This document shows, piece after piece, positions 1-10,486 of a stretch of DNA of 42,730 bases. Below the pieces are notes generated by a model. The model did no database searches. It was not told the origin of the DNA and saw nothing but the letters and a program-made list of their open reading frames with translations. The stretch's first letter is position 1. Each line of letters begins with the position of its first letter. This stretch comes from Bacteroidales bacterium (GTDB lineage Bacteria > Bacteroidota > Bacteroidia > Bacteroidales > Bacteroidaceae), in NCBI GenBank assembly GCA_030528715.1, contig JAUMYJ010000009.1:19139-61868 (forward strand). Reading direction: 5' to 3'. Both the position numbers and the translations under genes were made by a program.

Positions 1-3000
1 CCCCAAGTAAAATTAGTAGGATCGTAAGGCATTGACGCACGCTTGCTAGCAACATTAAAGCGAGCATTACTAATACTAAAATTAGACGTCGTACGATTTA
101 TTTGTGCTATACTACGCAGCGAATCGCGTTCCCTATCATCTCTTAAAGCACTAAGAGCATCTTTAAGTTTCATGTCTGTATCAAGTGGATTATAGAGGGG
201 CGATACACGCTCACGCGAATAAGCATAATAAATGGGAGCTTGCAACTTCAACAATGCCGGTATAAAGCGTCCCAAGTCAAAGTTAGTACTTATGCTATAA
301 CGCCAAAAATCTTCTTGACGACGTGTGGCAATACCTTCTTCGATACCGCCAAAACCCGCCGTTTCGTAACGACCTGTCGCATTTACAGCACCAATATCAG
401 ACACTTGCACATTAAGTGTACCCTGAGCAGCCCAACCACCTTGGTTGGTTTGCTCATCCAATCGCATTTCATTGACCCACACCTCGGCATCTACACTATG
501 AGCAGCATTATTGCGTACACCTATCATCATGGTACGCACCTCTCCCAATGTAGGATTACCCATCACCGTTACCTTATTATTCGGTGCTTCGGGGTCATAA
601 AGCGAAAAAGGCTGTACATAGCTCGCAGTACCTACCGAACGATTACGATTGCGCTCCTTTTTCACTGCTGTAAAGAGCGTAAGTGGAATATCAAGATTGT
701 TAGCCTCTGGCCACACCGCTTGTCGTGCAGCAAGCGATTGATCACTATATTGCCCCGCTGGCGTTACCGTCAATGGTATCTCGTATTCATAATAATTATT
801 CGTATAGTCTGACCCCAAACGCACAAACATACTTACCTGATTGTCCATTACAGGTGCTTGCTCGGGTAGCGCATTGATGTGAGTAAACATCTTTAAGCGC
901 TTATAATTACGCAAATCGAGGTTCGTTTTCTTATATACAGCACGTGCTTCATTGCTATTCAAGCCTTGAACGACCATACTTAGCGCACTTTCATTCTCCT
1001 CCATCAATTGACGTTGGCTGGGATCTACCACACGCGATATGCCTGGCGGCAATACATAGTTTACAGGTGTTTTACCCGAGTTCTCTTCGTAACTTACAGA
1101 AGAGGCCACAAGACTTCCCTGGGTAGCTGTGGCCGAATGGCTCAGCGATTTACTATAAGTACGCCACTCACCACGCACCAAGTCAAGCGTAGCTAATCGC
1201 AAGATTATGGGGCGCTCAAAACCCGTAAGAAACATACGCATAAAACGAATACTACTCAAATCACGAATATTACCCACCCTACGCTCGTAATGCTCTACCG
1301 GTATGCGAAATAAATACCATGTCACCTCTTCACGCTGGTTATTGCGTAAGGTCACAGAGGTCAAACGACTATCTACTATAAAATTCTTTCCCACCACTAA
1401 GCTATCAGGGTGGATAATCACTTTATATTGATAATATTGGTCGTACTCATTAAGTGTATAGTCAGAGTTTATATCCTCTACATCAGGCCGATCTTTGTAT
1501 GAGGTACTATAACGTTCAGGAGAGTTTTCGGAGTCTACGGAGTTGCCCTCTGGTAAATTAATGCGCTTATAGCGATCCAAAATAGACAGTTGGGCGGCAT
1601 CATAGTCTGAGCCACGGAAATAGTGATAGTCATCTGCAGCAGGGTCACGAGCTATTTGTTCATACGCACTAGGAGTCAAGACACTACGAATTTGACTCAA
1701 ATAACGGGCATACGTTGGGTGTACTCCTTCTTCCACACTGCGCAAACCATTATAACCTACATCTTGATACTTACGCGAGTTGCTAGCCGTATTAAAGGCA
1801 TAGGTTGGCGCCCGTTGTAAAGGTGCATATCCCCAAGTCGTTTGTTGTAGTAGACTCTTGTCTTCATTCAGTGGCATATCACTTTCACTTACCTTTTGGC
1901 CATCTTTAAGGACATCTTCACTCATATCCCCAAGATTAAGGTATAGCTCACCACCATAATTCCCCACACTATCACGGGTGTAAATAAAAGGGTCAAGCAT
2001 CCAAAACTCAACATACTCAATATTAGACGACTCAAAATCTGTCGTTTCGAGCTTACGCATCATACCTCCCCAGCGTTGGGTAGGATTATTCAACTGACCA
2101 CTCGGCAAGAGGTCTGTATCAAGGTTATAGGCACCACGCTGCGAGGGATAATAAGCCAAGTTCAGTACAGAGAGTGTAGGTGGCTCTCCATAAGTTGTTT
2201 GTGTATTGGGAAAGAGCTCACGTTTATACACCTCACGCACATAGTGATTACTCTGCTGTGCCAAATCGCCTCGCAGGTGACCAGGTGTAAGCGAGGAGTT
2301 ACGACGCGTCAATATAGGATCAATATAGTACCAGCTAAGCAAAGCACGATTGTAGCCATAGCGTACATCACCAGAGAGTTCCGACTCAGGAAACATGCGT
2401 GGCGTGCTACTCAGCACCCATTCCGTAGGCGTACTGACACTTAGCTTCGTGTTTGTATTTTCAAAATCATCAAGATACGAATCATTGCCCTGCATACCCG
2501 TATTTTGTCCAGCAATAAGTTGGGCATACTCTGCCGTAAGACTTATCTGCGAAGGTGCACTAGCAGCTACCATAGGCAGTTTGTCCACGAGGTTCGTGAG
2601 CCATTGGCTTTTCTTTTTCCACGAGAGATTTACCCCCCATAGTGTGTTATTTATGGCCTCATTACCCATAGCTACCTTAGAGGTCAATGCTTGCTCAGAG
2701 AGGTGCATAAATGTCCCCCCGAGCGTTAAGTCACGATGAAGTAAATATTCCCAATTAAGCCCCAGTAATGTCTTACGTTGCAAGCTATAATCGGCTTCAC
2801 TTTCAAGGCTCACTGAGATTGGAGTGCCTGCATCTAAAAGACTCTGATTTATAATCGTTACAACACCTATGTTATAATCTACCGAGTAATCAGTATTTTC
2901 AGTCAGCGTCACGGCTCCTGCTGTCACCACTACCGAACCACGAGGAATATTAGTTGCTCCGAGCATAATCTCATTGGCCGACGAACCACGATATTGCCCC

Positions 3001-4919
3001 ACAATCTTATACTTATTATGCTCAGCGTCCTGCTGTGCCGTCGTGCGTAGCGAATCGTAAAGCGACTTAAAAGCATAACGCTCTGCTAAGGCTGCACCTA
3101 CTTTACGAGCAACCGTTGCACCAAAAGGCTCTATCGTATTAAAGATAATACGCCCTGTACTACCATCGATCGTATAGCCTTCAACATAGTCGTACACACC
3201 GTCGGAATGACGATTATTATTCGCATCAAGTTGATCCATACCCAACAAACGAATGATGGGTGTACCTTTAAGCGTAGGCTCGTTGTAATAATTAAGATAA
3301 ACACCCGTCGTATCACTTAGGTATTTAACATCAAGCCTAAATTTTTCTTTCTGAATATTTTGTGCACCAAGACTATACACATTTTTCATCATAAGTGGCC
3401 ACGTAGGCATAGTAGGTGCAGGACTCGTGTTTTTGAGTGCTTTAACAAAGAGTGCAGACGAGGCATTAGTTTCGTCCGTTGCAAACTCACCTACCTGATA
3501 TGTCTGTCCACGATAGGTATATTCAAAGGCTACAGCCAGCACTTGGTCGCTACGCAAAGCTGTGCGTAGCGATATGTAACCGAGCGCTTTATTGAGCACA
3601 AACTCAGAGCTACTAAGTTTACGTGCACTAGCCATTTTTTCATAGTCTATACCTCCATGGAAACCAGCGATAGCATCTAACACTGCTGTTGTTTGGTCTA
3701 TATTACGTGCATCTGCATAGTCTGTTGTCAGCGTATTGTAAAGCGTATTAGCCATATTACTAGGAGCCACAATACCAGTGCCCACCCATCGACTATTACT
3801 GATGTGTACACCCTCGGCTAGGTCTACAAGCCCCACAATATTACGCGTATTGGTCGTAGCCCCCGTATTATTTGTTACCCAAACGTCAATACGGCCTATT
3901 TCTACCCCCGAGGTAATGTTGGGTAGCTGTGCCATAGCAGCATCGTAGCGATCGCGAAAGAAACGCGCAAGAAAGAAGTGCCGGTTTTGCTCATATTCAT
4001 CAGCCGAGAACTCAAAGCTTTGTATATTCATGCCACCACGCGAATTTACAGTCTTACTCGTAGCCTTCTTTTGTGATGCTACTGCTTGCAACTTCAAACG
4101 CCCAAATTGCATATCTGTACGCACACCAAAGAGCGATGAAGCCCCACGAATAAGTGACGACTGCGTAGGGAGCGATACATTACCAGCTTCTACAAGTTTG
4201 ATGATTTCGTCCTCTTTGCCCTCATAGCGCAACTTAATATTGCGTGTATCAAAGTCAAACGTAGCCTCAGTGTTATAATTGAGGTTCATGTTCATCTTAT
4301 CACCTACGGAGCCAGTAAGATTTAAGTTGATTTTCTCATCAAAGTCAAAGCCAAAAGTACTACGGCGGTTTATTGGCAATGAGGGATTGTCAATGCTCTG
4401 CATATTAGCCCCAAGTTTTAACTCCACACTACCTTGTGTACGCACACGTACACCACCAGGGCCAAAAATTTTCTCAGCAGGGCCAAGGTTAAATTTCATA
4501 TCTGTAAAACGAAACTCCTCCTTACCTTTATTTGCAAAGCTCGAATCGTTTTTCACACGAAAGTAGCTATTTATTGCCCGTGAAGCACTCCATGCTTGAT
4601 ACTCCTCAGGCGTCATGAGAAAAGGCGTATTAAGGTAGGTATCCCCCATACGTACCCCTAATTTATAAGTATTGGTCTTGGGGTCGTACTCTACCTCTTC
4701 ATTCAGATTTTCAGGCGTACGCAAGTCACTCGTATGCGTTTGCAAATCGGCCATACGCTCTGGTAGCGTCACTTTAACCTTGCGCTTAGGAAAGGTATCT
4801 TGTGGCGCAGGCATTGCAGATGGCTCCATGGCACGTTGCTCTACACCACGTACGATGGCATTGGCTGCTACCAAGGTAGCTAGCAGCAATATGAGAGTAA
4901 TGATACCATTTTTATTCAC
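1..4919 (-). CDS. sprA: SprA/Sov, type IX secretion outer-membrane translocon (partial, C-terminus cut by window edge)
   Basis: The minus strand is open from a GTG at 4919 to the window edge, about 1,639 codons. SprA-family proteins are around 2,400 residues, so roughly the last third is missing. The protein opens with a signal peptide (MNKNGIITLILLLATLVAAN) and continues with SprA-like sequence such as the 'FGFDFDEKINLNLTGSVGDK' stretch near residue 185, rich in Asn, Thr and Tyr and in alternating beta-strand patterns. The family forms the giant outer-membrane barrel through which type IX cargo leaves; the Porphyromonas gingivalis homologue is Sov. The GTG start is chosen because an in-frame TAA (4920-4922) directly precedes it and the signal peptide begins there. 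It follows ruvA and tamB on the same strand, 160 bp after ruvA. Confidence 0.93.
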   Translation of the reverse strand, partial: MNKNGIITLILLLATLVAANAIVRGVEQRAMEPSAMPAPQDTFPKRKVKVTLPERMADLQTHTSDLRTPENLNEEVEYDPKTNTYKLGVRMGDTYLNTPFLMTPEEYQAWSASRAINSYFRVKNDSSFANKGKEEFRFTDMKFNLGPAEKIFGPGGVRVRTQGSVELKLGANMQSIDNPSLPINRRSTFGFDFDEKINLNLTGSVGDKMNMNLNYNTEATFDFDTRNIKLRYEGKEDEIIKLVEAGNVSLPTQSSLIRGASSLFGVRTDMQFGRLKLQAVASQKKATSKTVNSRGGMNIQSFEFSADEYEQNRHFFLARFFRDRYDAAMAQLPNITSGVEIGRIDVWVTNNTGATTNTRNIVGLVDLAEGVHISNSRWVGTGIVAPSNMANTLYNTLTTDYADARNIDQTTAVLDAIAGFHGGIDYEKMASARKLSSSEFVLNKALGYISLRTALRSDQVLAVAFEYTYRGQTYQVGEFATDETNASSALFVKALKNTSPAPTMPTWPLMMKNVYSLGAQNIQKEKFRLDVKYLSDTTGVYLNYYNEPTLKGTPIIRLLGMDQLDANNNRHSDGVYDYVEGYTIDGSTGRIIFNTIEPFGATVARKVGAALAERYAFKSLYDSLRTTAQQDAEHNKYKIVGQYRGSSANEIMLGATNIPRGSVVVTAGAVTLTENTDYSVDYNIGVVTIINQSLLDAGTPISVSLESEADYSLQRKTLLGLNWEYLLHRDLTLGGTFMHLSEQALTSKVAMGNEAINNTLWGVNLSWKKKSQWLTNLVDKLPMVAASAPSQISLTAEYAQLIAGQNTGMQGNDSYLDDFENTNTKLSVSTPTEWVLSSTPRMFPESELSGDVRYGYNRALLSWYYIDPILTRRNSSLTPGHLRGDLAQQSNHYVREVYKRELFPNTQTTYGEPPTLSVLNLAYYPSQRGAYNLDTDLLPSGQLNNPTQRWGGMMRKLETTDFESSNIEYVEFWMLDPFIYTRDSVGNYGGELYLNLGDMSEDVLKDGQKVSESDMPLNEDKSLLQQTTWGYAPLQRAPTYAFNTASNSRKYQDVGYNGLRSVEEGVHPTYARYLSQIRSVLTPSAYEQIARDPAADDYHYFRGSDYDAAQLSILDRYKRINLPEGNSVDSENSPERYSTSYKDRPDVEDINSDYTLNEYDQYYQYKVIIHPDSLVVGKNFIVDSRLTSVTLRNNQREEVTWYLFRIPVEHYERRVGNIRDLSSIRFMRMFLTGFERPIILRLATLDLVRGEWRTYSKSLSHSATATQGSLVASSVSYEENSGKTPVNYVLPPGISRVVDPSQRQLMEENESALSMVVQGLNSNEARAVYKKTNLDLRNYKRLKMFTHINALPEQAPVMDNQVSMFVRLGSDYTNNYYEYEIPLTVTPAGQYSDQSLAARQAVWPEANNLDIPLTLFTAVKKERNRNRSVGTASYVQPFSLYDPEAPNNKVTVMGNPTLGEVRTMMIGVRNNAAHSVDAEVWVNEMRLDEQTNQGGWAAQGTLNVQVSDIGAVNATGRYETAGFGGIEEGIATRRQEDFWRYSISTNFDLGRFIPALLKLQAPIYYAYSRERVSPLYNPLDTDMKLKDALSALRDDRERDSLRSIAQINRTTSNFSISNARFNVASKRASMPYDPTNFTW

Positions 4920-5079
4920 TTACGAGTCTTTTTAAAGTTTAGAAGATGAGCACGCTAGCTTAACCAAAGCACACAACGCAACATTTAACGTATTGTCCGA
5001 AGGCTTCAAACATTTGTCTGCAGTCAAGAGCCAACATCACAGCCCCTGTACGAGCTCTCTGCTCCAAATCATATATAAC
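4920..5079. other. 160-bp spacer between ruvA and sprA
   Basis: This spacer separates the ruvA stop from the sprA GTG. I see no clear TAnnTTTG promoter on the minus strand and no convincing hairpin. sprA is therefore most simply read from the upstream tamB-ruvA transcript, although a weaker promoter cannot be excluded. Confidence 0.4.
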
Positions 5080-5685
5080 TTAGAGTAATTTAAGCCCGCG
5101 CTTTACAATTTCGCCCACAGCCAAAGTAGGCTCCGTCGTGACTATCTCTACTACAACCTTTTGCACAGCTGCAGGTGCGTATCCTAGTGACGTTAGAGCT
5201 TCGGCAGCGAGTTTAGCATCTTCCGACAACTCTACACGCTGAGCTTTACCCATATGTACACCCGAGGCCATTGCATCAGCAAAGTTGATGGTTATTTTAT
5301 CTTTAAGCTCTACGATCACACGCTGGGCGGTTTTTCCACCTATTCCTTTCACTGTTTTGAGCATCTTGTCGTCTTCATTGGCAATCACGTTGCATAGTTC
5401 AGTCGTATTAAAAGCTGAGAGTATCATACGAGCTGTGTTGCCTCCCACACCATTAACGCTAGTAAGCAGCAAGAAGAGCTCACGCTCTTGCTTAGTAGCA
5501 AAGCCAAAAAGTACATGTGCGTCCTCACGAATGACCTCATGCACATAGAGGCGTGCTTCGCTCTTACCTTGTAAGACACTAAACGTATTGAGTGAAATTT
5601 GTAAGCCATAGCCTACACCAGCACATTCAAGCACCGCTTGTGCAGGTGTAAGCTCGTCCACACGTCCTTGGATATATTCTATCAT
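5080..5685 (-). CDS. ruvA: Holliday junction branch migration protein RuvA
   Basis: RuvA, 201 residues, the usual length. It binds Holliday junctions as a tetramer and loads the RuvB helicase during recombinational repair. The N-terminal OB-fold begins MIEYIQGRVDEL. Two helix-hairpin-helix motifs follow: 'SVNGVGGNTARMIL' near residues 77-90 and 'TVKGIGGKTAQRVI' near residues 110-123. A separate C-terminal domain III (about 150-201, ending VGEIVKRGLKLL) is present; this is the RuvB-contacting part. It lies 48 bp after tamB and 160 bp before sprA, so a DNA repair gene sits between two envelope genes. ruvB is not in the window. Confidence 0.97.
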   Translation of the reverse strand: MIEYIQGRVDELTPAQAVLECAGVGYGLQISLNTFSVLQGKSEARLYVHEVIREDAHVLFGFATKQERELFLLLTSVNGVGGNTARMILSAFNTTELCNVIANEDDKMLKTVKGIGGKTAQRVIVELKDKITINFADAMASGVHMGKAQRVELSEDAKLAAEALTSLGYAPAAVQKVVVEIVTTEPTLAVGEIVKRGLKLL

Positions 5686-5733
5686 GAGATGATAATAGTT
5701 CGTTAGAGAGTATATAACGCTTAGAAAAGCTTT

Positions 5734-8700
5734 TTATTGTTTTGGTAAAGGCTGAACACTGTCTATGTGGAGCGGTGTAGGCTGCAACTTGGGTTTACTA
5801 CGTAGCCAGCGAAAGAGTTCGCTAAAATGACCAAACTCTCGAGTAGCCACTAGACCTACTCCTTGTGTAGTCAGTGCAGAACGAATAAAGTAGCGGTCGT
5901 TGGTTTCGCTATATGCTTTAAGGCTAAGTGTGCCACTATGGTTGAGTAACCAACGGAGGTTAAAGTCACCCACAAAATTAGATGCATTCGGATTATAAAA
6001 TGTCTTTTCACGATAGCCCACCATGGCGTCAAACACCAAGCGATTATTAAAGAAACGCCCTGATAGCAAGCCGTCTATCTCCACATTATTCCAGCCATCG
6101 TTACCCGTAGAAATGTTTGTGCCTAGCTTTATGTTTCTAAGGTTAAGCGCATCATCTAGCACGTTGCTTACCGTGGTGCTTAATGCACTAGATAAAAAGC
6201 CATTCATGGCTGTAAGCGAAGCATCTTGTGTAGGTGTAGTTGTATTGTTCTGTGCGCCATCGAAGCTATAAAAGCGGCCAAAACTAAGCAAATAGATCAC
6301 CTGACGATTACGTTCCTCATCGGTTTGTATCATTTGCTGTACCACCCGATAATCGTCGCTAGATAACGTAGGCAAATGTAGGCCAAAGGCCACCTGAGGT
6401 TGCTCAATTTTGCCTGTAATGTCAAGCAAGCATTCCACAGGTACATTATTGCTACGTAACGTTTGTGACTGGCTCAAATCACTCAAAGAGACCGATGGCA
6501 CCAAGTAACTAGCATGTAGATTGAGTTCGCCATCACTCATAGGACCACGAAACACCATCGTGCTACCTTCACGAAAGCGAAAATCTTTGCGTATCACGTC
6601 CTTGATACTCATACGATATAAGCCATCTGTAATATGATAGGTACCAAAGAGACGAAACTGGTCTTTATTATAATAGCTTGCTCGTAGTGCACCATTACCG
6701 TGAAAGACAATATCGTCCCCCGACTTTTCATCCATAATGATGCGTAATGTTGCCTCAGGCGTAGCCTCTATATTAAAGTGAAGGTGCAGATCACCCGTTT
6801 CGCTAGCTTGACTCGCGTGCGGCTTCAAGGCGATACTATTATGCTCAGTGCGGTCGGTAAAAGTTAGCAATTGGCTCCCAGATACTTCTGCTGGCCTTGA
6901 AGCATTATAATTAAACTGACTACCACGTAATGCCTCAACATTAGCCTCTAAGGTGGTTACACCAGGCTGTCCATAAAGCCGAGCCTTCCCTTTGCCTACT
7001 ACCACGCCATAGAAAAGCTCTCCCTTAGCCTGCTGCGTATCATAACAGCGCAAACGCTCAGTATCCATAGAGAAGTCATAGGTCATATGGCGTAGGTCAT
7101 CGTGTGTAACAACACCGCTAACTCGTGCCGAATTTCCCACTTCATCATAAAGCGTAATGGCATCAAAGTCAATACGCCCTCGTGACAAACGTATGGTATC
7201 GCCACGTAAAGCATAAGTAACACCCAAAGTAGGTATAGTAGCTCTAATATCTACAACCTGCTGACCCTCTAAATTAAGATTAGAAAACTTGCCATACAAA
7301 CGCGTCCAACCAGTGGCCTTACCATCTAGATTATTAAAGATACTCCCCAAAAAACCTCCCAAAAAGCCAACTGGTGCATGCTCTCCACGAATCATTAAGT
7401 CAAGGCTTGACTTACTAGGTGACACGTATCCAGATACAAGAGTACGCTCCGTAGGAGATTTCACGATTTGGGCATTGAGTTCTACCTGTTTATGGCTAGC
7501 ACGCCACTGCGCATCGGCCGACAAACGCCCCATAGCTGCGTCATTAAAGGTAAAGTCATCTACATACACTTTACCGCTAAGTTCAGGGCCAGCAGATGTT
7601 GCACTAACTAATGCCTCTATACTAGCACGCCCTTTAAAGTCGACAGCATGAAAATTAAGCAAGTCAAACACATAAGCTAAATCTACTGAGCCAACACGTA
7701 TGGCGAGTTTAGCATCTGAGTGTTTACTATATACCCCATCAGCTAGAACAAAACGATGCCCATTGCGCAAGCGCAAGCTATCAACCTGCACACCTTGCTT
7801 AGAGGCAATAACCATGGCAGGATTGACCGACCATATAGAGCCACCAATAACTATATCTGAGGGCAAAATCGACAAAACATAACGCTTCCCCCCCTCGGTA
7901 TCAGTCATAACATTTGCCACTGCTTGCACACTCCCACGATGGCTGGCATCTGATTGGTCTACCCAATGCAAATCTGCCTTGACTTGGTCTGCTTTACCTT
8001 CGGCCTCAGCTACGATCTGCATCTGAGTCTTTTCGGTAGAGCGTATGGCTTGTGCTAAGAGGTGTGTCTTGTCATCGTAGTTCTTACAAAAGACACGCAC
8101 TTGTCTCAACTGCTGGCCTGACACTTGAAGGCTATCACCTACAAGAGTCATAGAAAATGCCTTAGCGTGCTCATTAAGCACAACATGCATACTTATAGGA
8201 GCAACTACGTTAAAAGGAGCATCAAGAAAATGAGTAAGTACATCTGACTTCAAGATTTTAGCAGTCAACACAAAATCACTCTCGGCTTGCTTATGGTGCC
8301 CTAAGCCTAACGAGGGGATATGGCTACCCAAAACACCCAACAGAGCTTGTGGAAGTGTTTCGGTAGCAACATACCCTCGTAGCTGCGCCTGCATAAAATC
8401 ACTATTTAACCTTACAACATGCTCGTGTGTATCGTCAAAGAAAGCCGTAAGATTAAAACGTTTAAGATTATAGCGTCTGGTTGGTCCTATCAAGGATGCA
8501 TTCTGCAAGTCTACCTGCCCTACAAGATCATTAAAACCACTCCCCTTAACCCGTGCAAGCAAATGGAGTGACACATCGGTATCCTTCAAAGGAGTTTTAA
8601 GTCCTAGTTTGTGAGGACGAATATGCTTGACAGCAACCTCTGCCACAACATCTTTGTGCTTTTGCTGCACGCCTTTTACCGCAGCCTCTAAGCGTAAGCT

Positions 8701-10146
8701 AGCGTTAGGGTCGTCTATACTTAGCTGACCTTTGGCTAAGTTAGGCTGCCACATAGCATTGACTGCCACATTTTGATAGCGATATCCCTTAATTGTTATC
8801 CACGGCAAGCTACCTTTGACTTGCACACGCTCTTCTCCCTTTACCACACGCCCTTGGCTCTCCAATGCAAATGCTGCACTCCCCAACAGAGGTTTAGCCG
8901 TAATAATGTGTAAGTCAAGGGCATCACTTGCAATCTTTGCTGCATAATTTTCACCATTATGCAGAGAAGCATCTAGACGAAGACTTCCAGCAGCTGTGCG
9001 CAACACGCCGTCTGTATGGTAATTACGACGAAAGGCAGATACTCTACCATTATAATAAAGGCTTCCTAAACGCCTAACTACATCAGGTAATGCCTTATGT
9101 GTGAGTGCACCATACCAGCGGCTTATGGTCGTAGCCGAGGCATAAAGTTCCTCAACATTAGCACGTGCAACACGCTTAGTTGTGTCACGCCAATCTACAA
9201 CTTCTCCTGTCGTATTCAAACGTAGCGTCGCTTGGTCATTATCCAAGCGAAAGCCATGCAAACGTATCCGTTTGTCATCAACACTCAACTGTGTTACCAA
9301 ATTATAGGGCTGATCTATGGTAGACAAAGCAGGCACAAGGAAGGCTAAGTCTTTTGGAATAATACGAGCCCGTAACAAACGCATCTCTGCCAACTGAATT
9401 TGCTCTAATGTTAGCTGTGTTAGTTCGCTATAAGAGACTCGCAATGTATCAAGGGTTAAGCGTGAATTTGGCAATGCCACATCAAGATTTGTAATATGGC
9501 CAGTGTTCGCTCCTAGCACTGCCTTTACTGCTAAACGCTGAACAGATAGTCCACTCTGTTCGTTGAAAGTTAACTCTCTAACACGTAGATTTAGGCTATC
9601 TTCACGCAAAGCTTTAAGCGACAGATTAGCATTTATATCCGTGAAACGTAAGTGTGCCCAATCAAGTGCCTTGTCGGCTCGCTCATCTTTATAGTACTCG
9701 TCATAGCTTACTGCCAAGCGCCGCATTATAATCGAGTTAATACGAAGACGCAAAGGGTGCTTCGTAGTCGTGTCAGACGAAGAAAAAGCATCTATTACAA
9801 ATTGAAAATTAGTAGAGCTAGATGCACTGCGCTTATAGAGTTGTGCTCGTACGTCCAATAGTTCTACGGCATGTAGCGTCACTTGCCCCATAGCCAACTC
9901 AGGGAGTGAAACACGCGCTGCGATATGCTTACCTTCAAGCATTGTTCTCTCGGATTGGTCATAAAGCGTCACATCGTGTAGTACTACGCGGTCAAAGAGA
10001 CTAAAACTGACCTTTCCAATATGCACTTGAGTCCCCAACTTATCACCTAAAACTACAGACACACGTTTAGCAAAATACGTTTGTACAGCAGGTATTTCGG
10101 CCACGACCAACAAGCTTACCACCAAAACGATCAAGGTGATAAGCAT
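5734..10146 (-). CDS. tamB: TamB-like translocation/assembly module (DUF490)
   Basis: A 1,470-residue protein with one N-terminal membrane anchor (MLITLIVLVVSLLVVAEIP) followed by a very long periplasmic region of alternating hydrophobic residues. This is the beta-taco architecture of AsmA/TamB-type inter-membrane proteins. The conserved C-terminal DUF490 region lies at about residues 1050-1440 and includes 'IVFHGNGALRASYYNKDQFR' and 'LDITGKIEQPQVAFGLHLPT'. TamB proteins act in outer-membrane protein insertion or lipid transport between membranes. No BamA/TamA partner is in the window. It heads the tamB-ruvA-sprA run. The ATG at 10146 is the first usable start. Sixteen further in-frame codons upstream encode a basic stretch but contain no ATG, GTG or TTG. 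Confidence 0.9.
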   Translation of the reverse strand: MLITLIVLVVSLLVVAEIPAVQTYFAKRVSVVLGDKLGTQVHIGKVSFSLFDRVVLHDVTLYDQSERTMLEGKHIAARVSLPELAMGQVTLHAVELLDVRAQLYKRSASSSTNFQFVIDAFSSSDTTTKHPLRLRINSIIMRRLAVSYDEYYKDERADKALDWAHLRFTDINANLSLKALREDSLNLRVRELTFNEQSGLSVQRLAVKAVLGANTGHITNLDVALPNSRLTLDTLRVSYSELTQLTLEQIQLAEMRLLRARIIPKDLAFLVPALSTIDQPYNLVTQLSVDDKRIRLHGFRLDNDQATLRLNTTGEVVDWRDTTKRVARANVEELYASATTISRWYGALTHKALPDVVRRLGSLYYNGRVSAFRRNYHTDGVLRTAAGSLRLDASLHNGENYAAKIASDALDLHIITAKPLLGSAAFALESQGRVVKGEERVQVKGSLPWITIKGYRYQNVAVNAMWQPNLAKGQLSIDDPNASLRLEAAVKGVQQKHKDVVAEVAVKHIRPHKLGLKTPLKDTDVSLHLLARVKGSGFNDLVGQVDLQNASLIGPTRRYNLKRFNLTAFFDDTHEHVVRLNSDFMQAQLRGYVATETLPQALLGVLGSHIPSLGLGHHKQAESDFVLTAKILKSDVLTHFLDAPFNVVAPISMHVVLNEHAKAFSMTLVGDSLQVSGQQLRQVRVFCKNYDDKTHLLAQAIRSTEKTQMQIVAEAEGKADQVKADLHWVDQSDASHRGSVQAVANVMTDTEGGKRYVLSILPSDIVIGGSIWSVNPAMVIASKQGVQVDSLRLRNGHRFVLADGVYSKHSDAKLAIRVGSVDLAYVFDLLNFHAVDFKGRASIEALVSATSAGPELSGKVYVDDFTFNDAAMGRLSADAQWRASHKQVELNAQIVKSPTERTLVSGYVSPSKSSLDLMIRGEHAPVGFLGGFLGSIFNNLDGKATGWTRLYGKFSNLNLEGQQVVDIRATIPTLGVTYALRGDTIRLSRGRIDFDAITLYDEVGNSARVSGVVTHDDLRHMTYDFSMDTERLRCYDTQQAKGELFYGVVVGKGKARLYGQPGVTTLEANVEALRGSQFNYNASRPAEVSGSQLLTFTDRTEHNSIALKPHASQASETGDLHLHFNIEATPEATLRIIMDEKSGDDIVFHGNGALRASYYNKDQFRLFGTYHITDGLYRMSIKDVIRKDFRFREGSTMVFRGPMSDGELNLHASYLVPSVSLSDLSQSQTLRSNNVPVECLLDITGKIEQPQVAFGLHLPTLSSDDYRVVQQMIQTDEERNRQVIYLLSFGRFYSFDGAQNNTTTPTQDASLTAMNGFLSSALSTTVSNVLDDALNLRNIKLGTNISTGNDGWNNVEIDGLLSGRFFNNRLVFDAMVGYREKTFYNPNASNFVGDFNLRWLLNHSGTLSLKAYSETNDRYFIRSALTTQGVGLVATREFGHFSELFRWLRSKPKLQPTPLHIDSVQPLPKQ

Positions 10147-10321
10147 ATTGCGTACAATGACTTCTAACTTTCTGATAAGGCGTAGTTTTGAGGGTTACAC
10201 AATGAGCTATGGATTAAGACAAGCCACCATAAAATTAAGCCATAAAGCCACGTAGTAGCATTCGCACTAGCAGACACAAACTTACGATTTAGAAACGCGC
10301 ACTGCCCAACATTCCATACTA

Positions 10322-10353
10322 CAAAATTAGCACTAAATGACCAAAAACCCAAA
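10322..10353 (-). promoter_or_regulatory. tamB operon promoter (Bacteroidetes type)
   Basis: On the minus strand TTTG (10353-10350) is followed after 20 nt by TAATTTTG (10329-10322). This matches the -33/-7 pattern of Bacteroidetes sigma-ABfr promoters. The leader would be about 170 nt. A second TAAGTTTG lies nearer the gene (10284-10277) without a good -33. Confidence 0.65.
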
Positions 10354-10446
10354 TTATCACAATGCTTTTCGTGTGCCTTCTTGCGTTTTTCAAGTGCTAC
10401 ACCATCTTTTCACACACAAAATACCGCGTATCTCCTAAAAAAGCAC

Positions 10447-10454
10447 TTACTTTG
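10447..10454 (+). promoter_or_regulatory. panC promoter -7 element
   Basis: TTACTTTG lies 32 nt before the panC ATG and resembles the TAnnTTTG -7 box. No good TTTG -33 element is seen at the expected distance. Confidence 0.45.
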
Positions 10455-10486
10455 CACCGAAATTAACGACAACACTCAGCGTTAGT

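Larger units (their letters stand above)
10147..10486. other. 340-bp divergent intergenic region, tamB / panC
   Basis: This gap carries the back-to-back promoters for tamB (minus) and panC (plus). A 62-codon minus ORF (10164-10352) overlaps the tamB promoter and lies in its leader, so I do not treat it as a gene. I see no repeat array or structured RNA. Confidence 0.5.

Noticed and set aside
240-4935. Several plus-strand ORFs of 60-190 codons
   Set aside because: They are antisense to the continuous sprA reading frame, have low-complexity translations and no start context.
10164-10352. 62-codon minus ORF between tamB and panC
   Set aside because: It overlaps the tamB -33/-7 promoter and lies in the leader; composition is not protein-like.
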